Source: Massilibacteroides vaginae (lineage in GTDB: Bacteria > Bacteroidota > Bacteroidia > Bacteroidales > Tannerellaceae). From it: a stretch of DNA of 64,000 nt. The position numbers and the translations under genes were made by a program. Of this stretch, positions 25,557-36,053 are shown in pieces (the stretch's first letter is position 1; each line of letters opens with the position of its first letter). The notes under the pieces were generated by a model. The model searched no databases. It was given only the letters and a program-made list of their open reading frames with translations, and had not been told where the DNA came from. Location: the NCBI RefSeq assembly GCF_900178525.1, contig NZ_FXDJ01000009.1, forward strand, positions 890,263 through 954,262, written 5' to 3'.

Positions 25557-26609
25557 TTATCTTCTACCTCGTATGCTACGTACAGGAGCACTTTTTTCGG
25601 CTTTAGGAGCTTTGGTTTTAGCAGCCTTCGGCTCTTTTGTGGAAGAAACTCTGGAAGCGCGAACGGAAGCGCTTTTCTTTGCTTCTTTCGTGTCCGGCGC
25701 TATTTCTGCTGAATCCGGTTGTAAGTAAAGTGCTTGCTGGAATGCAACCAACTGTCCTTCTATACGGTCTTGTTCCTTTTTAAGAGAGTCCGGAGTAGGG
25801 CAATATTCAACGAGCGAACGGTTCATCAGATTTTCTGTCTTTACAATCTCACCATCATACATACGACGACGGAAATAATCATCTACTGTAAATGTTTTCG
25901 CGTTGTTGGTGTTTGAAGTCATGATGTAACTGTTACGGATATACGGACGAATATTCTCGTAAGGCAACCAAAACATCGGGCGACGTTCTTCACCAAGATC
26001 TCCTGAAGCATATAATATTGGACAAATAGCCAATATCTTAATGTCGAACACAGAGTTGTTCTGATCGAAATACCAAGCCTCTTTCACATAATACGAACGA
26101 ACATCGGCGGACGGAACATCACTTTCGTTAATAACTAATGAGGGTTCGCCTCCGCGACCTTCTACTTCTTCATAGAATATATAGTAGCGGTCAAGAAATT
26201 CTTTATTGAACGTGATTTTATGCGCATCCGAAAAATCTTCGTAATCGCCCAAGTATTCATACGCGTCTACGCGGTTCTCGCTTACTACCTGAAAGACGGT
26301 AGAAAACAGGTTGGCGTTTCCGTTTATCGGACGAACAGGATAATATAGTGGCGCATTCTGTTCTTTCGACAGATCTACTTCGCGATAAATTACACGCATC
26401 CAACGGGCATTACCCACCTCTTGAGTGAGACGATCGTTCATATCCTGAGCGCGAACTGTCAGCTCGGGAAGAGACGACGCGTTATCTTCTGCTCTTTCAC
26501 CACGTTCGAGGCGAGGCGTTCTGCGCTCCTGTTGGGTTTCCTGCGCAAACAGCGTGTTGACTGCTAAAAGCGCGTTAATTAGGGTGACTATGCAAAACAA
26601 GCGTTTCAT
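25557..26609 (-). CDS. gldN: Gliding motility / type IX secretion protein GldN
   Basis: 350 residues with a signal peptide (to about residue 22). The core contains the GldN sequence (IYREVDLSKEQNAPLYYPV, VFQVVSENRVDAYEYL), placing it in the periplasmic ring under GldK. The last 50 residues are a low-complexity tail of Lys, Ala, Ser and Arg (KAAKTKAPKAEKSAP), which is not part of the usual GldN core. It is the last gene of the porP-gldKLMN operon, 15 bases after gldM. Confidence 0.9.
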   Translation of the reverse strand: MKRLFCIVTLINALLAVNTLFAQETQQERRTPRLERGERAEDNASSLPELTVRAQDMNDRLTQEVGNARWMRVIYREVDLSKEQNAPLYYPVRPINGNANLFSTVFQVVSENRVDAYEYLGDYEDFSDAHKITFNKEFLDRYYIFYEEVEGRGGEPSLVINESDVPSADVRSYYVKEAWYFDQNNSVFDIKILAICPILYASGDLGEERRPMFWLPYENIRPYIRNSYIMTSNTNNAKTFTVDDYFRRRMYDGEIVKTENLMNRSLVEYCPTPDSLKKEQDRIEGQLVAFQQALYLQPDSAEIAPDTKEAKKSASVRASRVSSTKEPKAAKTKAPKAEKSAPVRSIRGRR

Positions 26610-26624
26610 ATTCTATTCTTACTC

Positions 26625-28193
26625 TTAATTTACAATAACTTCAATCGTAGACAATGTTCTCTCGATATTGTCAGGTCCTTTCGCAACTACACGGGAAATA
26701 TAAAAACGTTTTCCCCTCGCAAGGGCGCGTATTTTAGCTTTTTGTGCTGCGGTGAACTGTGTTCCTTGTGAAACTTCGGGAATAGCATTTCCCATAGAGT
26801 CAAAGAATGTAAGTTCAAATCGGAGAACATTATATTCTACATTCAATAAATCGTCATCAATAGCAGCCAGAATTCCATCTGCGGCTACAAGATCACGTTT
26901 GGAAATAGCACCGCCTTTGAAACGGCGTACATTCCCGTTTGCATCTTTATATTCGATATAAGGCAACGGATCAGGCAACGCGCGAACACGGAAAGATGAT
27001 TTCGCCATCTCAACAGTGCGCCCGTCTGCCATACGGGCATTGACAGAGATTACCGCTTCGGTTCCAACTTGCGCGGGACGGGCATACCAAACATCCCCTT
27101 CGCGGGTTAGCGTTCCATTGCTCATGGTCGCTGAAACATTGCCACTGGCAATCCCGGGAACGGCAATTCGTATCGGGTTGGTGTATCCAGCATAAAGCAC
27201 ATTCATCAGAATTGGTGCTACAGTTGCAGTAGGCTCGGTTACAAAATACTCACTTTCAAAATTATGTCGGGCTACGGTTCCGTCATTATTCGGCATTTCA
27301 ATATAGCCCTTCAAAGGGAATGTTCCGGTACTTCCTGCTGTTACGGTATAAACTCCTTTATTCTCATAAGGCAACTCGTTTCCGTTCACGTAGACTGCCG
27401 GACGCTTGGTAGAATCGACCGCTGATAGCACAATGCTGGCCTTATATTGACCACCACGCATAACAACCTGACTTTCCGGAATTACCTGTGCTCTGATCTG
27501 ATTCACACGGTAGTCGCCAATATCCACACTACTCAAGAGGTTAGATAATACTTCCCCTTCGGCCGAACGGATATCATTCTGTAGTTTCGTAAGTATAGTG
27601 ACTGCCGCCACAACCGGCATATTTTCGAACATGGCTACTTCCCAGGAGGGGGTTGTAGTTCCTTTTCTTTTAGGAGCCACAGTACTGAGGTTTGCCTCCA
27701 GTACTTTTGTTTTCTCAGGATCCGCAATCATATCGGCCATCATTACACGATAGGCATCAACCGCTGCGCGCAATTTCTTTCCTTCCCCTGTAATAGGCGA
27801 GAGCATAATGTATGACGATGATTCGATATTATCCTGACGTCTGATATTATTAACGTCGCCGTTCTTTCCGTCAGCGTGTTTAACAATACGGTCTTTTAAT
27901 GTCTGAATATAATCATACAACTTGTTTGACTCTTTTCTTACCTGAATGCTTTTCTCATACCATTCCTTCACCTTCTCCGGGTTACTCTGGTAGTAAGATT
28001 CCATGTCACCGGCAACAATATCATTGCGACGGGAGGTGTTATTTATAGAGGTTCGCATACTATCCTCCACCAACACGAATCCGTCCAGAACTTCAGTCGA
28101 GATGCTCAGAGCCATCATCGCAATGAAGACCAGATACATCAGGTTGATCATCTTCTGACGTGGAGAATTAGGTTTGTTTGCTACTCCTGCCAT
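26625..28193 (-). CDS. gldM: Gliding motility / type IX secretion motor protein GldM
   Basis: 522 residues. One N-terminal membrane helix (about 15-35, [19 protein letters not shown]) is followed by a helical periplasmic stalk and immunoglobulin-like domains, the GldM layout. Its helix joins the GldL helices to form the proton-driven motor, and the periplasmic part reaches the GldKN ring. The length matches the family. Confidence 0.93.
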   Translation of the reverse strand: MAGVANKPNSPRQKMINLMYLVFIAMMALSISTEVLDGFVLVEDSMRTSINNTSRRNDIVAGDMESYYQSNPEKVKEWYEKSIQVRKESNKLYDYIQTLKDRIVKHADGKNGDVNNIRRQDNIESSSYIMLSPITGEGKKLRAAVDAYRVMMADMIADPEKTKVLEANLSTVAPKRKGTTTPSWEVAMFENMPVVAAVTILTKLQNDIRSAEGEVLSNLLSSVDIGDYRVNQIRAQVIPESQVVMRGGQYKASIVLSAVDSTKRPAVYVNGNELPYENKGVYTVTAGSTGTFPLKGYIEMPNNDGTVARHNFESEYFVTEPTATVAPILMNVLYAGYTNPIRIAVPGIASGNVSATMSNGTLTREGDVWYARPAQVGTEAVISVNARMADGRTVEMAKSSFRVRALPDPLPYIEYKDANGNVRRFKGGAISKRDLVAADGILAAIDDDLLNVEYNVLRFELTFFDSMGNAIPEVSQGTQFTAAQKAKIRALARGKRFYISRVVAKGPDNIERTLSTIEVIVN

Positions 28194-28228
28194 ATTTTTA
28201 TCTTGATTTTACGCTTTCTATTTATAGG

Positions 28229-29194
28229 TTATTTGCCGCTATGCGGATCAGGGTTGTTTGTGTACGGATGTTGATAGGCTCCCGGAGCAGGTGCTCCATA
28301 CATATTTACAGTCATTGCCTGTAATAAACGACCATATACCTGATTCAATTGAGATAACTGTTGAGCCATTTTTTCTGTTTCGCTACGGAATACCGAGCTA
28401 TCCACCACCGAACCGTCATACAAATCTTTTATGCGATTCAAACCGCCGTTGATATGTTCGATCGTTTGGATTTGCGAGCTGATGCTCTTGAGCTGGATTT
28501 CGTAGATGGTGTTTAATCCCGAGATATTACGGTTCAACATTTCCATTTGCTGTACATAACCACGGGAATGCTGGTTGATTCCATCCGAATTGTCCGTAAT
28601 GCTTTTATATGAATTCAATAAGGTATCGGAAACATCGGTCAGTGATGAAGTTACGTTTGTAAACTGCGCCATCTGGTCTGACATCGAAGAAAGTTGTTCC
28701 AAATATTTTTGTGTAGCTTCTGTAAGTTCAGCCATTTTAGATATCTGATCAGCTGCACCGCTAAGCTTTTTAATGCTGTCTGAAAGGTTTTGCGCGTCAT
28801 CCTGAGATAAGTCTAATGCCCCCAATCCTGCGTTGCGGCTTACGTCACCTACATTTACTTGAATTCCGCCGTTGCTTGAGTCATCATCTGCTGATCCTCC
28901 TGCAAATCCTACCGGACGATCCATGGGATTTTTTGATTTTAACACGGGGAAAACCTCTTCCCAGTGGTAATCCATGGTAGGTTTTTCGAACCCGAACACA
29001 AAGAATACAAAGAACTCCGTGATCATACCTACTGCCAACATGAGGTCTCCATAAGGTAAATGCAACAGTTTGAACATCGCTCCGAGAATAACTACGGCCG
29101 CACCCCAGCTATAGAAAAAGTTCAGTACCCGCTTTCCTTTGTCGCTGGCTAAGAACATCTCTATTCTGTTTTTATATCTTCTATACTTTCCCAT
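28229..29194 (-). CDS. gldL: Gliding motility / type IX secretion motor protein GldL
   Basis: 321 residues. Two membrane helices lie at about 27-43 and 50-68, with a conserved membrane glutamate at Glu60 (MITEFFVFF), the residue proposed to carry protons in GldL. The rest is a cytoplasmic coiled-coil-rich region with repeated Ser, Asn and Gln (ISKMAELTEATQKYLEQLS). It is a core rotor-stator element of the T9SS. Confidence 0.93.
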   Translation of the reverse strand: MGKYRRYKNRIEMFLASDKGKRVLNFFYSWGAAVVILGAMFKLLHLPYGDLMLAVGMITEFFVFFVFGFEKPTMDYHWEEVFPVLKSKNPMDRPVGFAGGSADDDSSNGGIQVNVGDVSRNAGLGALDLSQDDAQNLSDSIKKLSGAADQISKMAELTEATQKYLEQLSSMSDQMAQFTNVTSSLTDVSDTLLNSYKSITDNSDGINQHSRGYVQQMEMLNRNISGLNTIYEIQLKSISSQIQTIEHINGGLNRIKDLYDGSVVDSSVFRSETEKMAQQLSQLNQVYGRLLQAMTVNMYGAPAPGAYQHPYTNNPDPHSGK

Positions 29195-29229
29195 ATTTAT
29201 TGAAGTATTTTATCGTCGTTTTATACTGT

Positions 29230-30651
29230 TTATTTTCCTTTTGAACGTGAGAAACCTACTTGCGTACGAGCACACCGGAATCCGATATATGAACGGGTTT
29301 CATTCTGGTACTCAAAGGTACGCATGTCTGAACGGATGAATTGCGATACATCTTTCCATGAACCTCCGCGCACAACTTTTTTCTTCATATCATAAGGATC
29401 CTCCATTGCCGCGTTATAACGCAGGTCAGGATTCATATCATTCATTTGGCTTGGACCTGATTCCGAATAAACCGTAGAAGTCCATTCCGACACATTACCT
29501 GCCATGTCATATAATCCGAATTCGTTAGGAGAATAAGACCCGACACGCGATGTGATCAGGTGACCATCCTCTGTATAGTTTCCTTTTCCGGGCTTAAAGT
29601 TACCGAGGAAGCATCCTTTTCCACTCTTTAACTCGTCGGTTGCCCAAGGATATTTATTTTCGCTTTTACCGGCACGTGCTGCATATTCCCATTCGCCTTC
29701 AGTTGGCAAACGGAAAGGTTCTATTGCTTGTCCCGGAGGCAGGTTGATTGATTCTTTATACAAGTTTGTTCTCCAGACACAATAGGCTGTAGCTTGTTCC
29801 CATGAAGTTCCTACTACAGGATAATCGTCATATCCCGGATGCTGGAAGTACATACGCATATAAGGCTCATTGTACGCATTGTTAAAATCGTTTATCCAGG
29901 ATGTTTCGTCAGGATAGATATTTACAATACGTGTATGCAGAAAGTCCGCATAGTTACTTAACGGGCGAGTAATGGTTTCATTTACGGGAAATCCCTCATC
30001 ATCAAAATAAGCGGTGTCTTTGGATATCATTACAACTTCGTTAGGATTAACGACAAAATCCGTGTTACGCACACGATCATACGGATCAAGGCGATGTTTC
30101 CTCAACGCAGCCGAAGTAAAATCATACCATTCGTATTTGTAGTTCATTTGTTTCTCGTCCAAACGCTTTTCTCCGGTAACCGGATGCGTATAGTAAACGC
30201 TCTCTATCGCACGAAGTTCGTCTTCATTCGCTCGTTTCCAAGGAATAGGCCTACTCCAGTCCAAATGCGGAGTTACAGGCTCACCGTAGCGGTCTTCCGT
30301 TATTTTAAACAGGTCATTCCCTCCATAGGCAGGATCTGCCAGGCGTTCGCGGATAATGGAATCGCGTACCCAGTAAAGGAACTGTCGATATTTTGCATTC
30401 GTAACCTCTGTTTCATCCATCCAGAAAGCATCAAAAGATACCCCTTTCGTTTCGGACATAATACCCCACAGCGAATCCTTATCGGCAGGACCCATATCGA
30501 AGGAACCCCTTTTTATCAGAACCATTCCGTATGGCGCAGGTTCATTCATTGCTACTGTCCTTACTCCCGTAACTTCTCCGCTTCCCATCATGGAGCGTCC
30601 GCAGGAGGACAACAAGGTCACAATTAGTAGTGCTATTAAAACTTTTTTCAT
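29230..30651 (-). CDS. gldK: Gliding motility / type IX secretion lipoprotein GldK
   Basis: 473 residues. Lipoprotein signal with lipobox LLSSC (Cys17). The body is an FGE-sulfatase (SUMF1-like) fold: GSFDMGPADKD near the start, RLPTEGEWEYAARAG in the middle, and GFRCART at the end. GldK forms the periplasmic ring with GldN beneath the outer membrane. It is followed by gldL after 35 bases. Confidence 0.93.
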   Translation of the reverse strand: MKKVLIALLIVTLLSSCGRSMMGSGEVTGVRTVAMNEPAPYGMVLIKRGSFDMGPADKDSLWGIMSETKGVSFDAFWMDETEVTNAKYRQFLYWVRDSIIRERLADPAYGGNDLFKITEDRYGEPVTPHLDWSRPIPWKRANEDELRAIESVYYTHPVTGEKRLDEKQMNYKYEWYDFTSAALRKHRLDPYDRVRNTDFVVNPNEVVMISKDTAYFDDEGFPVNETITRPLSNYADFLHTRIVNIYPDETSWINDFNNAYNEPYMRMYFQHPGYDDYPVVGTSWEQATAYCVWRTNLYKESINLPPGQAIEPFRLPTEGEWEYAARAGKSENKYPWATDELKSGKGCFLGNFKPGKGNYTEDGHLITSRVGSYSPNEFGLYDMAGNVSEWTSTVYSESGPSQMNDMNPDLRYNAAMEDPYDMKKKVVRGGSWKDVSQFIRSDMRTFEYQNETRSYIGFRCARTQVGFSRSKGK

Positions 30652-30657
30652 ATACTA

Positions 30658-31605
30658 TTATAATATACGTACACTTTTATGCTTATTCTTACCTGTTTTT
30701 GTTTTCTTCAGTTTCATCTTGTATGTCAGCATTAACTCATGACTGCCGTGACTACCTTTCAGTATCGGGGTAGTCGGGAAATCGTAGGCATATCCTACCT
30801 GAATATTCCCGAAGCTGGCTCCGAGCAAGAAGACAATGGATTCATTTATCCGCCATGATAAACCTCCGTTAAACATTTTATTATATACTACCCGTCCGGT
30901 TACATCCGCCTGAAACGTACGTGTATCTGACTTCAGGAATACAGAAGGTTGCAATTCATACAACGGGTTCTTTAATTGAATATTGTATCCACTTACCAAA
31001 TTATATGATCCGGCAATGTAAGTATATACGTTCTCTTGCAACATTATTTCCGGTTCGGTAACGTGCATAGCACCCACTCCGAAATAGAAATTTTTCCTTG
31101 TATAATAAATTCCGGCATTAACATCAAGTCCTACAGCACTCACCAGCGCGTTGGGTATCGCGGGGTCTTCCACCTGGGTTGTCACGTCTTTGCCTGAAGG
31201 AAGTGCTTTACTTCCATCAAAAGATTGGTTTACAATCCCTAACTGCAAACCAATAGAAAGAGTTCCACCGAACAATTTGTTTTTATAGGCGTACTGTCCG
31301 GCAATATGTGTATTCTGAAAAAGCCCAATGCTTTCCGTGAATAAGATCATACCGACCCCATGGTTGGTTTCGCCTAATTTAAGCGGCATATCCGCGCTGA
31401 CAAAAAAGGATTTCGGAGCACCGTCTATCCCAACCCATTGCTGGCGGTGAATCCCAAGCAGGTTGAGGTCTTCTCTCGTTCCGGCAAAGGCAGGGTTATA
31501 ATACCCCATAGTCATGAAATACTGACTGAACTGGGCGTCGTATTGCGCCTGTACAGCAGTAGTAATGCAAAGGAATAATATGATGGAACGAATAACTCTC
31601 TTCAT
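30658..31605 (-). CDS. porP: PorP/SprF family type IX secretion outer-membrane protein
   Basis: 315 residues from the ATG at 31605, chosen because the signal peptide (MKRVIRSIILFLCITTAVQA) starts there; the longer frame to 31668 adds an unlikely leader. AQFSQYFMTMGYYNPAFAGT is the family signature, followed by a beta-barrel-like alternating sequence. Family members help attach or export subsets of T9SS cargo. It is 6 bases ahead of gldK and is the first gene of the operon. Confidence 0.9.
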   Translation of the reverse strand: MKRVIRSIILFLCITTAVQAQYDAQFSQYFMTMGYYNPAFAGTREDLNLLGIHRQQWVGIDGAPKSFFVSADMPLKLGETNHGVGMILFTESIGLFQNTHIAGQYAYKNKLFGGTLSIGLQLGIVNQSFDGSKALPSGKDVTTQVEDPAIPNALVSAVGLDVNAGIYYTRKNFYFGVGAMHVTEPEIMLQENVYTYIAGSYNLVSGYNIQLKNPLYELQPSVFLKSDTRTFQADVTGRVVYNKMFNGGLSWRINESIVFLLGASFGNIQVGYAYDFPTTPILKGSHGSHELMLTYKMKLKKTKTGKNKHKSVRIL

Positions 31606-31695
31606 TGTCAAAATAACACACAGACTTTTTTTCAATCTGTACAATATACAAAACGGGCGGAAAGACAATAAATTGTATCACCGCACCTAAAGCAA

Positions 31696-31730
31696 ACGAG
31701 GTAGTGAGACACAAAGCCTTACTACCTCGT
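31696..31730 (-). terminator. Terminator downstream of the DUF2795 gene
   Basis: ACGAGGTAGT (31696-31705) pairs perfectly with ACTACCTCGT (31721-31730) around a 15-base loop. It follows the DUF2795 gene on the minus strand and precedes the T9SS operon. The promoter of that operon should lie in 31606-31695, but I see no clean consensus there. Confidence 0.7.
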
Positions 31731-31763
31731 CTTTATTTTACGAATCTATCCGTATACGATTCA

Positions 31764-31985
31764 TTAATACTCTTCTTCATTAAAGAAAAAGTCTTCTTTA
31801 CTGGGATAATCAGGCCAAATGTCTTCCATACACTCGTATATCTCACCTTCGTCCTCCATCTCCTGTAAATTTTCAATCACTTCCAAAGGTGCACCGGAGC
31901 GTTGTGCATAATCAATAAGCTCATCTTTTGTTGCTGGCCATGGTGCATCTTCCAGCTTTGAGGCTAACTCTAATGTCCAATACAT
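31764..31985 (-). CDS. DUF2795-like small protein
   Basis: 73 residues, very acidic (pI clearly low). The start WTLELASKLEDAPWPATKDEL and the centre YAQRSGAPLEVIENL fit the DUF2795 family, and the C-terminus is acidic and aromatic (EDFFFNEEEY). The function of the family is unknown. It is monocistronic. Confidence 0.75.
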   Translation of the reverse strand: MYWTLELASKLEDAPWPATKDELIDYAQRSGAPLEVIENLQEMEDEGEIYECMEDIWPDYPSKEDFFFNEEEY

Positions 31986-32062
31986 AGTTAATCAATTATT
32001 TTAGGAACCATCTTCGGATGGTCTGTTTTCTCAATTTTTCCGCAAAAATAAAACAATATTCT

Positions 32063-32626
32063 TTAGATGCAAGTATAATCCCATTTTATTTCACTGCCAT
32101 GGGTAGTAATACATAGTTTACGGCCTAAAACAAAGAAATAATCCGATAATCTGTTTGTGAAAATCAGAACGTTTTTATCCGTCTCAACAGAGCTATTCAG
32201 TGCGTAAATACAACGCTCACCACGGCGGCATACGGTACGGCAAACATGCGACAAAGCGGCTGATCGGCTTCCTCCGGGGAGTATAAAGTTTGTCATGCGT
32301 GGCAGATCGGCATCAATCCGGTCTATTTCTTTTTCTATCCGGCTGACATTTTCATCTGTCACCTGACTTTCAATATTTAATTCCGTATTTTCCTGGTCTG
32401 TAGCCAAGTAAGACCCGATGTTGAATAGTTTATGCTGAACAAACTTAAGGAAATCCAGGTCTTTCTCGTCCGTTACCTCAGTGATTAATAACCCGATAAA
32501 GGAATTTAGCTCATCGATTGTTCCGTAACTTTCTATACGCGGATCCGTTTTTGAAACTCTTTTGCCCCCTACTAAAGCCGTAGTTCCTTTGTCGCCGGTA
32601 CGGGTGTAAACTATGCTTTTTTTCAT
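32063..32626 (-). CDS. Cob(I)yrinic acid a,c-diamide adenosyltransferase (PduO type)
   Basis: 187 residues. The opening [21 protein letters not shown] is the ATP-binding motif of PduO/MMAB-type enzymes. The C-terminal [11 protein letters not shown] matches the cobalamin-binding helix. It adenosylates cob(I)alamin to coenzyme B12 in the cytoplasm. No other cobalamin genes lie nearby. Confidence 0.92.
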   Translation of the reverse strand: MKKSIVYTRTGDKGTTALVGGKRVSKTDPRIESYGTIDELNSFIGLLITEVTDEKDLDFLKFVQHKLFNIGSYLATDQENTELNIESQVTDENVSRIEKEIDRIDADLPRMTNFILPGGSRSAALSHVCRTVCRRGERCIYALNSSVETDKNVLIFTNRLSDYFFVLGRKLCITTHGSEIKWDYTCI

Positions 32627-32668
32627 TTTATATTGTATTTAGTTTTTCTTATTGTCTAAACTATTAAC

Positions 32669-33457
32669 CTAAAAGGACACGATATAGTTCCGCTTGTGTA
32701 GTTTTTTATTAAAGAAAACAATACCGAACTCATATACATCAACGGTTACACTCACCTCCGGTCGAAAGCAAAGATGTTTCCAAAACTCCTTTTTCTCCTT
32801 CGTGGTTTTGATTCCTGAAACAACCAAAACAGATTGGTCGTGCAAGTGAGAAAGACATTGGTCGATAACATACGTATTTAATTCCGTACTGTTGAGAAAA
32901 TCAAGATACACAAAATCCACCTGCTCCCGATCAGCAAGCGCAACCGGCAAAGTTTCGTAGTAAGGGCCTTCCTGCAACTGAATATTGTTTGCCTTATGCT
33001 TTTCAAACACAGCACGACAAAGAGCAGCGCGACCGGCGTGTTCTTCGAGAACAAGCACCTGCACATCCGACGAATAAGACGAAAGATAGAGTGTGGAAAA
33101 ACCAACGGCCTCCCCTACCTGAAGAATATTCCGCGGTTTGAAATAATTGGTCATCCGCAACAACAAAGCGCCGTTTTTGGGCTTTATCGCTATTTTCTTC
33201 ATAATCTCATGAATCGAAATACGCTGTTCGCCCTGACCGTTTTCAGCAGGCAGGAAAAAAGATTGATCCGGATAGCTTATTTTCTTTCGTGTCAGTTCAA
33301 TGTCGTTCTCACAATAATAGGCGGCACGCTCATCAATTACTTTAGTGATAAAGTTATAGGCGAAAGGCGAATGCACCCCATGCCCTTTCCGATAACGAAC
33401 TTTTCTGTATAAGAGAAGACTTCTTTTATAAAACTTACCTCTGGAAATGATTTTCAT
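32669..33457 (-). CDS. Class I SAM-dependent methyltransferase family protein
   Basis: 262 residues from the ATG at 33457; an in-frame start at 33508 would add 17 hydrophobic residues that do not fit the family. RKGHGVHSPFAYNF is a signature of a Bacteroidota-specific group. ILQVGEAVGFSTLYLSS is motif I, and FVYLDFLN is the motif with the acidic residue. The substrate is unknown. It follows rnc on the same strand. Confidence 0.75.
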   Translation of the reverse strand: MKIISRGKFYKRSLLLYRKVRYRKGHGVHSPFAYNFITKVIDERAAYYCENDIELTRKKISYPDQSFFLPAENGQGEQRISIHEIMKKIAIKPKNGALLLRMTNYFKPRNILQVGEAVGFSTLYLSSYSSDVQVLVLEEHAGRAALCRAVFEKHKANNIQLQEGPYYETLPVALADREQVDFVYLDFLNSTELNTYVIDQCLSHLHDQSVLVVSGIKTTKEKKEFWKHLCFRPEVSVTVDVYEFGIVFFNKKLHKRNYIVSF

Positions 33458-33523
33458 ATCTAAAATACTAATCCCCCACAAATATAGCACACTCCCGGCA
33501 ACAGGCATGCCGGATAGCAGTTT

Positions 33524-34393
33524 CTATTCAAAACTTTTATCATGCAGATCCGAATCCGTGCCCTGCTCCTCATTCTCATCCGGCAATTCATTAAAACTGT
33601 CTTCTGAGGATTGTTCTTGTTGTAGTTTTTCTTTTAATTCCGAGATGTAAGCCTGAAACTCTTTGTCTTTTCTCAACTTACGTACAGCCATTTTCGAGGC
33701 GTTCTGCTGTGATTCTTTCTTGGTGTATCCGATACCAATACCTATTGAAACATCAAAAAGTGTTACTTCAGTCTGAAACACCGGATTACCTTCGTTATCA
33801 ATAAAAGATTCGATCAGATTGAACGATACTTCCATTTTATTCTTTTGGCTCCATTCGATCAGGCTGGATTTAAAATTCACTTCTTTCCGAGCGATTCTAT
33901 CCAGATGAACGTGCTTCTTTATAATTTCTTCATCAATAAATTTATAACAAGCGCGATAGCCTTTATCCAGATAAATAGCTCCGATCAATGCCTCTAAGGC
34001 ATTCCCATACATATAATTATTGTGTGAGTTGATTTTTGTGGAATAAACTACTTTTTTATTCAACCCAATTTCAATAGCCACGCGATTTAAGGTTTCTCGC
34101 TGAACTATTTTGGAGCGGGTGTTCGTAAGGAAACCCTCCCGTCCGTATTGAAAATGTTTATATACGATATCAGCTACCACCGCATCCAATATCGCATCAC
34201 CCAAGAATTCCATACGTTCATTATTGAGCCACTTTCCATTATCTCCTTCAATGGAAGAAGACTTATGCAAAAAAGCCAGCTCGTACAGCTGGATATTCTC
34301 GGGATAGAATCCGAGCATCTTATATAAAGAAGAATAAGGCTCCTTCGTTCTATTCATGAAGTGCCTTATTCTTTTGTATAATTTTATAAACAC
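33524..34393 (-). CDS. rnc: Ribonuclease III
   Basis: 289 residues. NNERMEFLGDAILD is the catalytic signature, followed by the second acidic motif ALEALIGAIYLDKG and a C-terminal dsRNA-binding domain (about 175-245, with KKESQQNASKMAVRKL). The start codon is GTG, one base after fabF ends; an internal ATG at 34357 would delete the short basic leader that Bacteroides homologues have, as far as I recall. An extra acidic tail follows the dsRBD (QSSEDSFNELPDENEEQG). Confidence 0.92.
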   Translation of the reverse strand: MFIKLYKRIRHFMNRTKEPYSSLYKMLGFYPENIQLYELAFLHKSSSIEGDNGKWLNNERMEFLGDAILDAVVADIVYKHFQYGREGFLTNTRSKIVQRETLNRVAIEIGLNKKVVYSTKINSHNNYMYGNALEALIGAIYLDKGYRACYKFIDEEIIKKHVHLDRIARKEVNFKSSLIEWSQKNKMEVSFNLIESFIDNEGNPVFQTEVTLFDVSIGIGIGYTKKESQQNASKMAVRKLRKDKEFQAYISELKEKLQQEQSSEDSFNELPDENEEQGTDSDLHDKSFE

Positions 34394-34394
34394 C

Positions 34395-35651
34395 TTATTT
34401 TACAAATTTCTTTACAATCACGCTTGCATTATGTCCGCCGAATCCGAATGTATTCGACAATGCCGCGTTGATTTCTTTTTTCTGTGCTTTGTTAAAGGTA
34501 AAATTCAGTTTATAATCTATTTCCGAATCATCGTCTCCTTCTTCGTGGTTGATCGTTGGAGGGATAGTTCCGTTTTGCACAGCCAATATGCATGCAATAG
34601 CTTCCAATGCGCCGGCAGCACCAAGCAAGTGGCCTGTCATAGATTTTGTAGAACTGATATTCAGGTTATAGGCGTGATCACCGAACACATCCTTAATCGC
34701 TTTTACTTCAGAAATATCCCCTACAGGAGTTGATGTTCCGTGTACGTTGATGTATCCGATTTCTTCCGGCTTCATTCCGGCATCTTCAAGCGCGTTTCTC
34801 ATAACCAACTTCGCTCCTAAACCTTCAGGATGAGAAGCCGTGAGGTGATGCGCATCAGCAGACATACCCGTTCCAACAATTTCGCCATAGATTTTAGCTC
34901 CGCGTGCCAATGCGTGTTCCAGTTCCTCCACCACAAGACAGGCAGCACCTTCACCCATTACGAATCCGTCGCGACTTGCGCTGAATGGACGAGACGCTTT
35001 ATCCGGGGCATCATTACGTGTAGAAAGGGCGTTCATCGCATTGAAGCCTCCTACTCCTGCAATTGTAATTGCAGCTTCAGCACCACCGGTAACGATAACG
35101 TCTGCTTTTCCCAGACGAATATAGTTGAACGCGTCTGAAATAGCGTTTGTCGAAGAGGCGCATGCCGATACAGTAGCAAAATTAGGACCTCTGAAACCAT
35201 ATTTCATTGAGATCTGACCTGCCGCGATATCAGAAATCATTTTAGGAATAAAGAATGGATTAAATCGCGGACCACGTTCCGGATCATATCCCATAACTTC
35301 CTCTTCAAATGTTTTTATACCACCAATACCGGCAGCAAAAATAACGCCGATACGGTCTAAATTTTCTTTTTCTATATCAAGAGCTGAGTCTGCAACAGCT
35401 TCCTGAGCCGATGTAAGCGCAAGCAATGTATATTTGTCACACTTACGGGCTTCCTTACGATCCATTATTTGTAACGGGTCGAAATTCTTTACCTCACAAG
35501 CGAACTGCGTCTTGAACTTGGATGCATCGAATTGAGTAATAGGTCCTGCGCCACTTTTCCCATTGACAAGACCCTCCCAAGTTTCCGAGAGGGTGTTACC
35601 AAGAGGTGTTATAGCACCAAGACCTGTTACTACTACTCTTTTTAATTCCAT
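34395..35651 (-). CDS. fabF: 3-oxoacyl-ACP synthase II
   Basis: 418 residues. Cys164 (VSACASSTNA), a catalytic His in VHGTSTPVGD and another in TGHLLGAAGA complete the KS triad. It elongates fatty acids. The acpP-fabF-rnc order is a conserved housekeeping arrangement and distinguishes this KS from the polyene ones at 2.4-10 kb. Confidence 0.95.
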   Translation of the reverse strand: MELKRVVVTGLGAITPLGNTLSETWEGLVNGKSGAGPITQFDASKFKTQFACEVKNFDPLQIMDRKEARKCDKYTLLALTSAQEAVADSALDIEKENLDRIGVIFAAGIGGIKTFEEEVMGYDPERGPRFNPFFIPKMISDIAAGQISMKYGFRGPNFATVSACASSTNAISDAFNYIRLGKADVIVTGGAEAAITIAGVGGFNAMNALSTRNDAPDKASRPFSASRDGFVMGEGAACLVVEELEHALARGAKIYGEIVGTGMSADAHHLTASHPEGLGAKLVMRNALEDAGMKPEEIGYINVHGTSTPVGDISEVKAIKDVFGDHAYNLNISSTKSMTGHLLGAAGALEAIACILAVQNGTIPPTINHEEGDDDSEIDYKLNFTFNKAQKKEINAALSNTFGFGGHNASVIVKKFVK

Positions 35652-35669
35652 ACCTTTAATTAAAGGGGA

Positions 35670-35906
35670 TTATTTCGCATTAGCTTCAACATAAGCGATA
35701 GCATCGCCAACCGTTGTAATTTTTTCTGCTTGATCGTCTGGAATAGAGATTCCGAATTCTTTTTCAAATTCCATAATCAATTCCACAGTGTCAAGAGAGT
35801 CTGCTCCTAAATCGTTAGTAAAGCTAGCTTCATTGGTAACTTCTGTTTCTTCAACACTTAATTTATCGACAATGATAGCCTTTACTCTTGATGCAACTTC
35901 AGACAT
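35670..35906 (-). CDS. acpP: Acyl carrier protein
   Basis: 78 residues with [11 protein letters not shown] (Ser37, phosphopantetheine site), standard for AcpP. It heads the acpP-fabF-rnc operon and carries acyl chains in fatty-acid synthesis. Confidence 0.96.
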   Translation of the reverse strand: MSEVASRVKAIIVDKLSVEETEVTNEASFTNDLGADSLDTVELIMEFEKEFGISIPDDQAEKITTVGDAIAYVEANAK

Positions 35907-35932
35907 AACTTTTCAATTTAGATTAATAAATA

Positions 35933-35962
35933 CGAATATACTTTTTAAATTTGCAGTGCAAA
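35933..35962 (-). promoter_or_regulatory. Candidate promoter of acpP-fabF-rnc
   Basis: On the minus strand TTTG (35962-35959), an 18-base spacer and TATATTCG (35940-35933, one mismatch to TAnnTTTG) lie 27 bases before the acpP ATG. Confidence 0.5.
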
Positions 35963-36053
35963 GAAAAGCAATTTTTATCTTACAAAGCAAATTTAATCCG
36001 CTAAAAATGCGGAAAACTGCACATAAATCGCATTCTTGTGCATTCAAACAACG

